From Clostridiaceae bacterium (lineage in GTDB: Bacteria; Bacillota; Clostridia; Acetivibrionales; DUMC01): DNA of 37,454 nt. Below the pieces are notes generated by a model that ran no database searches, was not told the origin of the DNA, and saw nothing but the letters and a program-made list of their open reading frames with translations. Positions 31,189 to 37,454 of this stretch are shown here, piece after piece. The stretch's first letter is position 1. Each line of letters begins with the position of its first letter. The stretch is from contig JAAZDH010000115.1 in NCBI GenBank assembly GCA_012512865.1, forward strand, positions 1-37,454, written 5' to 3'. Position numbers and translations under genes: made by a program.

Positions 31189-32298
31189 TTACACCCTTAT
31201 TATATTATAACCTGACGCTTTAATAAGCCTGTTCATGACAGCCAGCCCGATTCCCGTTTTGTCAATGGATTCTGCCAATACCACTTGCATATTGAAATTG
31301 TCAAATTCCCTGAAGCAATTAAACAGGTTTGACGCAATTGTATCAGGATGGTTCCTGTCCCCCATGGAAATGACCGTGGAGGCCTTGTACAAATCCTTGG
31401 TCTGGTTTGTTGCCAGGACACCAACCCGCACCTGTTTTTCCTCGTAGCGCACAACTAATTCATTTATTTTATTTATGACTTTTTCCAGTTCCCCTTCCAC
31501 GGTTATTATCTTTGCGGCAGGAGAATAATGCTTGTATTTAAGCCCCGGGGATCTTGGAATTTCGCCGCAGTTTCCAGCACAGTTGTTCTTGTCTTTGCCT
31601 TTGGCGTAACCAGGGTTTTTTCCGTCTTCTGCATAATCTTCTATGTACTGTCTTACTTCCCCCAGTACATCCCGCAATTGTTCCAATGTTATTCCGCCTG
31701 GTCTTAGTACTACAGGCGGATAAGATGTTATATCCAACACCGTTGATTCAATACCCACCCTTGTAGGTCCGCCGTCTATAATCAAGTCTATTTTTCCCGC
31801 CAGGTCTTCAAAAACGTGGGCTGCTGTTGTCGGGCTGGGCTTTCCTGATTTGTTCGCACTGGGCGCAACAATTGGAAGCCCGGATTCGTCTATCAGCGAA
31901 AGGGCAACAGGGTGGGCAGGCATCCTTATTGCCAGCGTCTCGAGACCCGCGGTTATTTCATCCGGCACTGACGGGGTTTTTTTGAAGATAAGGGTCAGGG
32001 GACCCGGCCAGAAATTATCAACCAGCTTTTGTGCCCATGAAGGAACCCCGGTAACAAGATTGTCAATTGAATATTTACTGGAAATATGAACAATCAAGGG
32101 GTTGTCGGAAGGCCTTCCCTTGGCTTTGAATATGTTTTTCACCGCTTCCCTGTCCATTGCATTTGCACCAAGACCATATACCGTTTCCGTGGGAAATGCA
32201 ACAAGACCGCCATTTTTAATAATTGCGGCGGCGTAGGAAAGCTTATCCTTTTCATTTTCAATGTTGTTTGGATCAATTATTATTACTTCCGTCTTCAA
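31189..32298 (-). CDS. ywlC: L-threonylcarbamoyladenylate synthase (Sua5/YwlC)
   Basis: This 369-residue protein has an N-terminal YrdC domain (about 1-205) and a C-terminal Sua5 domain. Motifs include GGLVAFPTETVYGLGANA, KGRPSDNPLIVHI, NFWPGPLTLIF, PIVAPSANKSGKPSPTTA and the RSPGLKYKHYSP linker that gates the active site. It makes threonylcarbamoyl-AMP for the t6A37 modification of tRNAs reading ANN codons. The insert EDGKNPGYAKGKDKNNCAGNCGE (given as positions about 220-242) precedes the linker and looks like a low-complexity expansion. The start is TTG 32298; its AAGGAG site stands 14 nt away, a loose fit. The phosphatase gene follows. Confidence 0.93.
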   Translation of the reverse strand: MKTEVIIIDPNNIENEKDKLSYAAAIIKNGGLVAFPTETVYGLGANAMDREAVKNIFKAKGRPSDNPLIVHISSKYSIDNLVTGVPSWAQKLVDNFWPGPLTLIFKKTPSVPDEITAGLETLAIRMPAHPVALSLIDESGLPIVAPSANKSGKPSPTTAAHVFEDLAGKIDLIIDGGPTRVGIESTVLDITSYPPVVLRPGGITLEQLRDVLGEVRQYIEDYAEDGKNPGYAKGKDKNNCAGNCGEIPRSPGLKYKHYSPAAKIITVEGELEKVINKINELVVRYEEKQVRVGVLATNQTKDLYKASTVISMGDRNHPDTIASNLFNCFREFDNFNMQVVLAESIDKTGIGLAVMNRLIKASGYNIIRV

Positions 32299-32652
32299 TT
32301 TCCGTGCATATGCTCCTTGCCATCTCTTGTTTGCGGTGCTTTTCCAAATACCCTTTGCATTATGTTATAATAGGACACCCATTATTAAGTATAATACAAC
32401 AACAAGAAGATTGCACTATATTTTTTGCTGCTGTTTTCCCGTCAGCAGTGCCTGGACCTGTAAAAAAACGGTAAAAAAGAATAATAAAGGATGAACAAGG
32501 CCATACTTTAAAGTACAATAAAAAAGTACAATAATTTGATGAATTTGATGCCATTATCCCGCCTGATTTGTTTATAACTCCGCAATGCCATGATATAATG
32601 TACTTGGGACACAAACCAAAAACCAGGACAAAAACCTGAAGGAGGATGTAAA
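32299..32652. other. 354-bp divergent spacer between Sua5 and GH172 genes
   Basis: AT-rich DNA containing direct repeats AGTACAATAA (about 32512-32535) and a plus-strand promoter near 32571-32599. No gene is credible here. The Sua5 promoter, if separate, should also lie here but no clear -35/-10 pair was found. Confidence 0.45.
32571..32599 (+). promoter_or_regulatory. Probable extended -10 promoter for the GH172 pair
   Basis: TATAAT at 32594-32599 is preceded by TGA (32591-32593), an extended -10. The -35 (TTTATA, 32571-32576, 17-bp spacer) is poor, as is usual for extended -10 promoters. GGAGG lies about 10 nt before the ATG at 32653. Confidence 0.5.
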
Positions 32653-33750
32653 ATGTTTGAACTTGTTAACAATTTTCCAAGTTCCTTGATTCTCCCGAAA
32701 AATTTCAAGGTAAAAAGGGTTAGCAGCTATGATGTAACCGGGGGAAACGTTGATTGCTGGCAAATAAAGGCAGGAGAGACAAAGGTTATTGCCGATATTG
32801 ACGGGCCCGGCATAATAAGTCACATATGGTTTACGATTGCATCACCGGACAAGTACTATTTAAGGAAAATACTGCTCAAGGTGTATTGGGATAACGAAGA
32901 AAACCCTTCCATATGTTCACCGGTTGGCGACTTCTTTGGCCTTGGACATGCCGTGCCTTATACATACCAATGTGCAGTTTTTAGTACATCCTGCAATGAT
33001 GATGGAAAGCCTGGCATGGGAGTTGCCATGAATTGCTGGCTGCCTATGCCGTTCTTGAAAAATGCAAGGCTTGAAATTGTCAACGAGCAGGAAGAGGATA
33101 TACGGAGCTTCTATTTCTATATTGACTACCAAAAATATAATTCCTTGCCAGGTGATGTACTTTACCTTCATGCCCGGTGGAGACGCGAAAACCCGTGTGA
33201 TGGATGGACAGGCCCAGGCAGCATAGTTGGTTCTCCTGAATGGGAGTTAAGGCACCAAGGGCCGGAAGGGAAAAACTTAAGCGATGAGGGAAATTACCTC
33301 ATCCTTGAGGCCGAGGGCAGGGGGCATTATATTGGCGTGAACATGAGCATTGACCACTTGCATAAAGGCTGGTGGGGCGAAGGCGATGACATGATTTTTA
33401 TTGACCGGGACGGGGAACGTACGTGGCCTCCGGATTTGCATGGGACCGGAAGCGAAGATTACCTGTGCCATGCATGGGGAATGCAAAAGGTGGCACACAT
33501 GTACTCCGGGGAACCCTGGTGTGAAATAAAAGAAGGGAATGAACATCACTACTGGGGGAAGGTATGCGTTTATAGGTATCATATCGTGGACCCCATACCT
33601 TTTGAGAAAAATATCAGGGTTAGCATTGAACACGGGCATGCCAATGACAGGAGCGACGATTATTGTTCTGTTGCATATTGGTACCAAAATGAACCCCACA
33701 AGCCGTTCCCGCCCATACTGCCTGCAAGGTTGAGACTGCCCAACCCATAG
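32653..33750 (+). CDS. GH172 (DUF2961) family protein, paralogue 1
   Basis: This 365-residue protein is of the DUF2961 family, now glycoside hydrolase family 172, which includes difructose-dianhydride-forming and D-arabinofuranosidase enzymes. It lacks a signal peptide, so it is probably cytosolic. Conserved blocks are RVSSYDVTGGNVDCWQIKAG, GPGIISHIWFTI, LKVYWDNEENPS, PVGDFFGLGHA, GHYIGVNMSID, GWWGEGDDMIFID and LHGTGSEDYLCHAWG. Family work places catalytic Glu residues in this type of block; GTGSEDY is a candidate site. Strong ribosome site GAAGGAGGATG. The second paralogue follows after 146 bp. Substrate unknown. Confidence 0.88.
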   Translation: MFELVNNFPSSLILPKNFKVKRVSSYDVTGGNVDCWQIKAGETKVIADIDGPGIISHIWFTIASPDKYYLRKILLKVYWDNEENPSICSPVGDFFGLGHAVPYTYQCAVFSTSCNDDGKPGMGVAMNCWLPMPFLKNARLEIVNEQEEDIRSFYFYIDYQKYNSLPGDVLYLHARWRRENPCDGWTGPGSIVGSPEWELRHQGPEGKNLSDEGNYLILEAEGRGHYIGVNMSIDHLHKGWWGEGDDMIFIDRDGERTWPPDLHGTGSEDYLCHAWGMQKVAHMYSGEPWCEIKEGNEHHYWGKVCVYRYHIVDPIPFEKNIRVSIEHGHANDRSDDYCSVAYWYQNEPHKPFPPILPARLRLPNP

Positions 33751-33816
33751 GCCAATCCGCAGGGCTTACAGGGCTGCCTAACAAGCAAGGTTAATAAAGT
33801 TCAAAAGATAAATCGT

Positions 33817-33880
33817 AAAATGATATGTAAAATGGTATATGCTTAAAATAGCATGCACAATGACATGCAAATAATATATA
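33817..33880. repeat. 12-bp tandem repeat AAAATGRYATGY between the two GH172 genes
   Basis: Units AAAATGATATGT (33817), AAAATGGTATAT (33829, plus 4 bp), AAAATAGCATGC (33845) and ACAATGACATGC (33857), then an AT-rich end. The ribosome site ACAGGAGG of the second GH172 gene follows. It shares the 12-bp period of other repeats in the window. Confidence 0.6.
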
Positions 33881-33896
33881 ACAGGAGGTATTTTCC

Positions 33897-34979
33897 ATGG
33901 AAATAGGGATGACTTCTCTTGCAAATCTTGCAAAACTGGGAAAGGGAGTAAAGAGCAGGCGTTTTTCGTCTTATGACAAAACAGGCGGAAATGCCGATTG
34001 GTGGAATATTAAGGCCGGTGAAACCGTGGTGCTGGCTGAAATGGCAGGAGCAGGCGCTGTCCGTCATATCTGGATGACTACAAGGGAGGATGACCATAAT
34101 CTAAGGGGACTTGTTCTAAGGATGTATTGGGACGGTGAAGAAACACCCTCGGTGCAATGCCCGTTAGGGGACTTTTTTGGACTGGGGCATGGGAAGGCAA
34201 CTTATTTTACTTCTTTGCCGCTGCAGGCATTTTATTTGGGCATGAATTGCTGGTTCCCGATGCCTTACGCAAATGGCGCCAGGATTACCGTAACCAATGA
34301 TATGGAAAGGGATACCTTCCTCTATTTCTATATCGATTACCAGGAATGGGATGAGTGCCCGGCAGATTTGGGACGCTTTCATGCTTGCTGGAGGAGGCGG
34401 ATGGTATTCAAGGAAGAAGGGATGGAAGAAGTTACGGTTGGAAATAGAACCGAGCGCTTGAATACTACGGGAAAGGGGAATTATGTAATTCTTGACGCGG
34501 AAGGCAAGGGCCATTACGTGGGTTGTGTGCTCCATATTGACACTGACGAGCCTGGCTGGTGGGGCGAAGGCGATGATATGATATTTGTGGACGGAGAACC
34601 ATGGCCCCCCGGGCTTCACGGAACAGGAACGGAGGATTATTTCTGCGGTGCATGGAACTATAACCGGCTCAACCGTACCTATTGCACACCCTATTATGGA
34701 TATCATTTCAAGGGAAATTGCGACTACACCGGAAAGCATTCCCAGTACCGCTTTCATATTGAAGATCCGGTATATTTTGAGAAGTCTATAAAGGTTACCA
34801 TAGAGCACGGGCATGCTAACAATAAACAGGGCGATTGGTCCAGCACGGCTTACTGGTATCAAGTTAACAGGAAAAAGGCTTTGCCTGATATGGGGGCTTT
34901 CAAAGATAGAATACCCTATGCTTATGGCGGAATTGAGTATTATCCCGGCAAGGATCGCAAGGTATTGCCGAGAGGATAG
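33897..34979 (+). CDS. GH172 (DUF2961) family protein, paralogue 2
   Basis: This 360-residue paralogue of the preceding protein has the same blocks: FSSYDKTGGNADWWNIKAG, GAGAVRHIWMTT, LRMYWDGEETPS, PLGDFFGLGHG, GHYVGCVLHIDTDEPGWWGE and LHGTGTEDYFCGAWN, and it ends with a variable tail. Both share DFFGLGH and ISHIW/VRHIW with many identical positions, so they arose by gene duplication. They might form a hetero-oligomer, since GH172 enzymes assemble as multimers (known for the family, inferred here). GGAGG stands 9 nt before ATG 33897. A strong hairpin follows 37 bp after the stop. Confidence 0.88.
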   Translation: MEIGMTSLANLAKLGKGVKSRRFSSYDKTGGNADWWNIKAGETVVLAEMAGAGAVRHIWMTTREDDHNLRGLVLRMYWDGEETPSVQCPLGDFFGLGHGKATYFTSLPLQAFYLGMNCWFPMPYANGARITVTNDMERDTFLYFYIDYQEWDECPADLGRFHACWRRRMVFKEEGMEEVTVGNRTERLNTTGKGNYVILDAEGKGHYVGCVLHIDTDEPGWWGEGDDMIFVDGEPWPPGLHGTGTEDYFCGAWNYNRLNRTYCTPYYGYHFKGNCDYTGKHSQYRFHIEDPVYFEKSIKVTIEHGHANNKQGDWSSTAYWYQVNRKKALPDMGAFKDRIPYAYGGIEYYPGKDRKVLPRG

Positions 34980-35294
34980 TACTTGGCACTTTTAACTACC
35001 ACCAGTACTGCCGTCTTGTTTTGATTTGCCGGTATGTTTCCGGCACGTACCAAAACAAAGGGTGGCACCGGTTTTTTCTATGCTTTTTTATAATTATATT
35101 CTGCGTGCATTATTTAATTTAAAACAGGCACAAGTACACTCCTGGTATTGCTTATAATATGTTTATTTTGTTTAATTTATGTTTATTTTATATTTATTTA
35201 TATTTATTTAAATATGTCTATTTTGTGTTTAATTATGATTACACCTAATTAGAAATAGAATAAATATGCTTTATTATAAATAGAATAAGCATGC
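34980..35294. other. Gene-free spacer between GH172 and ZIP genes
   Basis: 315 bp holding the hairpin/T-box-like element at 35016-35077 and then an AT-rich low-complexity stretch. I see no gene here. The convergent ZIP gene ends at 35295. Confidence 0.5.
35016..35077 (+). terminator. Terminator hairpin with T-box-like sequence
   Basis: TTGTTTTG (35016-35023) pairs with CAAAACAA (35051-35058), and inside it GCCGG (35028-35032) pairs with CCGGC (35040-35044). Directly after comes AGGGTGGCACCGG (35059-35071) and TTTTTT. The T-box core consensus AGGGTGGNACCGCG matches at about 12 of 14 positions. CCACC at 34999-35003 could pair with GGTGG. It works plausibly as the GH172 terminator. A full T-box leader would need a Stem I upstream, and the GH172 gene ends only 37 bp before. 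Confidence 0.5.
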
Positions 35295-35310
35295 CTAATT
35301 ATAAATGGAC
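35140..35310. repeat. AT-rich low-complexity repeat tract
   Basis: Runs of TATTTATTT and GTTTATTTTAT (35155-35230), then near-copies of ATAAATAGAATAAGCATGCC / ATTAGAAATAGAATAAATATG (35245-35310). The last units overlap the end of the ZIP gene. The tract has no recognisable coding or regulatory feature. Confidence 0.5.
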
Positions 35311-36026
35311 ACAAGTATGCCGCAGATTATCCCAAGTACGCTGCCGATCGAGGACAGGCGGCCGAGATATATTTTTTTTGATTCCGGGACAAGCTCCACG
35401 AAAACTATGTAAAGCATGGCCCCTGCTGCAAAACCAAGGCACGCTGCAATGAAGCCACTGGATATTCCGCCAAGAAGGGCCCCAAAAAGTGCTCCTATTC
35501 CCATGGGGATGCCGGACAGCAGGGTATAAAAGAAAGTCTTTGCCCTGGTAAAACCGCCGAACTTCATGGGTATGGCCATGGCAATTCCCTCGGGGATATC
35601 GTGTATGACAATAACCAGTGTGACTGTTGCCCCAAGCTTTAGCGAAGCCTGGAACCCGGACCCTACGGCAAACCCTTCAGGGAAGTTATGCAGGGCGATT
35701 CCTACAGCCACGAGAATCCCGGTTTTCAACAGGTTGCCCCTTCCCTTGCTTTTATTAAAAATGGCTAGCTTTTTTACATGGCTTTCAATTAGTATAATTG
35801 CTGCAATTCCTGAAAAAATGCCTGCAAAAGTAATGACAGGTCCGCTAAGTTCAAGGGCTTCCGGTATTAGCTCGAAGCAGACCACGGAGGTCATCAATCC
35901 GCCCGAAAACTCCAGGATAAAGCCCATAAAGCGGTTGCTTATCTTATTTATGAAGAGAGCCAGTAAAGCGCCAATACCCGTACCGGTTATTCCCGATATA
36001 AAACCCAGGAGCGTTATTTTTGCCAT
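35295..36026 (-). CDS. ZIP-family metal (zinc) transporter
   Basis: This protein of about 243 residues has eight predicted membrane helices. Two metal-binding helices carry ALHNFPEGFAVG and VIHDIPEGIAMAIP, the ZIP signature. It probably imports Zn or another divalent metal. In the open frame ATG 36056 has no ribosome site, while ATG 36026 is preceded by AGGCGG 6 nt away, so I chose the latter. Its last codons run into the repeat tract at 35245-35310. It sits between prfA and the GH172 pair and is transcribed with the former; the spacer upstream (36027-36253) has no clear promoter. Confidence 0.92.
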   Translation of the reverse strand: MAKITLLGFISGITGTGIGALLALFINKISNRFMGFILEFSGGLMTSVVCFELIPEALELSGPVITFAGIFSGIAAIILIESHVKKLAIFNKSKGRGNLLKTGILVAVGIALHNFPEGFAVGSGFQASLKLGATVTLVIVIHDIPEGIAMAIPMKFGGFTRAKTFFYTLLSGIPMGIGALFGALLGGISSGFIAACLGFAAGAMLYIVFVELVPESKKIYLGRLSSIGSVLGIICGILVSIYN

Positions 36027-36253
36027 GTAAGCCGCCTGCGACAAAAAATTACCCATCGATCATAAATCTTAATCTTTAATCTATTAGCTCCTTACATTAA
36101 CTTAATCATTTTCTTAACCGGGGCAATTATTTAAGCAACTGTCAAGGCTTGGCATTAAGACAAGCCCTGCTTCCATTTGCCATTTACATATATATTCTTG
36201 AGTTTGCTGTAAAATGATTTTTTTGCCGTTCAATACCTGTTTCACTGTATTAT

Positions 36254-37333
36254 TTATTCGTTGCTTGCGGCGCCCATGGCTAATTTTTTCGCCTGATCGT
36301 TGGTGGCAAGGGCATCAAAAATCTCTTCCAGGTCTCCATCCAATATTTCTTCCAGCTTGTATAGAGTTAACCCTATCCTGTGATCGGTAACCCTTCCCTG
36401 GGGGTAATTGTAGGTACGAACCCTTTCGCTCCTATCACCGGTACCGACCTGGCTTTTCCTTGCCTGGGCAATCTCGGTTTCCTGCTCTAGCTGCGCAAGT
36501 TCATAAAGCTTAGAGCGCAAAATTTTCATGGCTCTTTCCCTGTTTTTATGCTGTGAGCGCTCATCCTGGCATGTAACAACTATTCCGGTAGGTATGTGCG
36601 TAATCCTTACGGCGGAATCGGTTTTATTGATGTGCTGGCCTCCCGCTCCTCCTGCCCTGAAGGTGTCAATTTGAAGGTCTGCTGGGTTGATTTCAACCTC
36701 GACTTCGTCAACCTCGGGGAGCACAGCCACCGTAACGGTTGAAGTATGAATACGCCCGCTTGCTTCGGTGGTGGGAACCCTTTGCACCCTATGGACACCG
36801 CTTTCATATTTCAGCCTGCTGTATGCACCCTTGGCATCTATGGAAAACACAATTTCCTTGAAGCCACCAAGTTCCGTGGGATTCGAGTCCAGGATTTCCA
36901 TTTTCCAATGCCTTCGTTCTGCGTAGCGGCAATACATCCTGAAAAGCACGCCTGCAAATAGTGCGGCTTCTTCTCCTCCTGCGCCGGCCCTGATTTCCAT
37001 GATGACACTCCTTTCGTCATTAGGGTCCTTGGGGAGAAGAAGTATTTTAAGTTCCGTTTCCACCTGCTCAAGTTTTGTGCGGGCTTCATCAAGCTCAGCC
37101 AAAACCATTTCCTGGAATTCCTTTTCAAGTTTTTGATTTAGAAGCTCCCTTGCATCGTCAATATCCTTCTTTACCTTTTCATATTCCCTGTATTTTAAAA
37201 CAATTGGCTCCAGGTTCGAATACTCTTTCATAAGTTTCTTGTATTCTTCATAGTTGTTTACAACTGAAGGATCGCCCAATCTATTATTTATTTCTTCGTA
37301 CCTGTTTTCTGCATTTTTCAGATTGTCAAACAC
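36254..37333 (-). CDS. prfA: Peptide chain release factor 1
   Basis: This 359-residue RF1 terminates translation at UAA and UAG in the ribosome. It has the GGQ motif in RAGGAGGQHINKTDSAVR and the stop-codon-recognition motif PTT in QRVPTTEASGRIHTS, the P-x-T form of RF1 rather than SPF of RF2. The open frame extends to 37408, but GTG 37333 begins the canonical FDNLKNAENRYEEI start and has AGGTGA 5 nt upstream. The 25 extra codons do not resemble the family. In many Clostridia prmC lies directly upstream; that position is outside this window. The remaining 121 bp to the window end holds no gene. Confidence 0.96.
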   Translation of the reverse strand: MFDNLKNAENRYEEINNRLGDPSVVNNYEEYKKLMKEYSNLEPIVLKYREYEKVKKDIDDARELLNQKLEKEFQEMVLAELDEARTKLEQVETELKILLLPKDPNDERSVIMEIRAGAGGEEAALFAGVLFRMYCRYAERRHWKMEILDSNPTELGGFKEIVFSIDAKGAYSRLKYESGVHRVQRVPTTEASGRIHTSTVTVAVLPEVDEVEVEINPADLQIDTFRAGGAGGQHINKTDSAVRITHIPTGIVVTCQDERSQHKNRERAMKILRSKLYELAQLEQETEIAQARKSQVGTGDRSERVRTYNYPQGRVTDHRIGLTLYKLEEILDGDLEEIFDALATNDQAKKLAMGAASNE

Positions 37334-37454
37334 GCATTTCACCTCAAGTTCGCCTATTTTTCCTATCTTTATGCGAGATATGGGTAAGACAATACCCTTT
37401 ATCTTCACATTTTGCCTTTACTATTCTACCATAAAAAAAGATGGCACAAAAGAA

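Noticed and set aside
36120..36180. GGCTTG/CAAGCC inverted repeat after prfA
   Set aside because: A 6-bp stem is present but no T run follows on either strand, so I did not call a terminator.
37334..37408. 25-codon N-terminal extension of RF1
   Set aside because: GTG 37333 has a good ribosome site and starts the canonical RF1 sequence.
1..37454. tRNA or rRNA genes
   Set aside because: I looked for tRNA-arm patterns and rRNA signatures in the spacers and saw none.

Overview
The window looks like chromosomal DNA of a low-to-moderate GC, spore-former-type Firmicute, most likely class Clostridia. The support is the minus-strand housekeeping order prfA - ZIP transporter - Sua5 - low-Mw phosphatase - rpiB - dCMP deaminase - WecA/TagO - wecB, strong AGGAGG-type ribosome sites, frequent GTG/TTG starts, sigma-A promoters (one exact TTGACA-17-TATAAT) and a Clostridia-type Tad cluster with an N-terminal-domain/FHA protein and an S-layer (SLH) protein. 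I cannot name the species.

Layout. 1-2.1 kb: sugar metabolism, with the tail of a probable Gfo/Idh/MocA oxidoreductase, a TIM-barrel sugar isomerase/epimerase and a divergent AraC regulator. 2.6-7.2 kb: a two-gene heterodimeric ABC exporter, then a convergent diacylglycerol kinase-type lipid kinase. 7.6-9.3 kb: a mannitol dehydrogenase/fructuronate reductase family enzyme with a promoter and an embedded palindrome. 10.0-11.9 kb: a lipoteichoic-acid-synthase-type membrane enzyme, followed by a decayed transposase fragment. 12.25-19.4 kb: a Tad-type pilus/secretion cluster led by a consensus promoter: CpaE-like ATPase, CpaF ATPase, TadB (split by a G8 tract), TadC, Flp-type prepilin and a membrane FHA protein. 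19.6-26.4 kb: a secreted SLH protein and a 1865-residue secreted multidomain protein with Tyr/Gly-rich repeats. 26.4-37.3 kb: the minus-strand housekeeping/cell-envelope genes, interrupted by two plus-strand GH172 (DUF2961) paralogues.

How the genes fit together. The envelope theme is strong: TagO/WecA and WecB make undecaprenyl-linked sugars for wall polymers, the LTA-synthase-like protein polymerises glycerol-phosphate, the DagK-like enzyme can recycle diacylglycerol, and the Tad machine plus SLH and giant proteins build surface structures. The prepilin peptidase and TadE/F pseudopilins usually needed by Tad systems are not in this window.

The most striking feature beyond the genes is the large number of short degenerate tandem repeats at gene borders. 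Many have a 12-bp period, and others 15, 21, 26 or 27 bp. Some run in frame into proteins (the TadB leader, a CpaE insert, the TagO tail). The TadB leader is the oddest: each 12-bp unit carries both a Shine-Dalgarno-like GGNGG and an ATG, and a G8 tract further down the same gene shifts the frame by -1.
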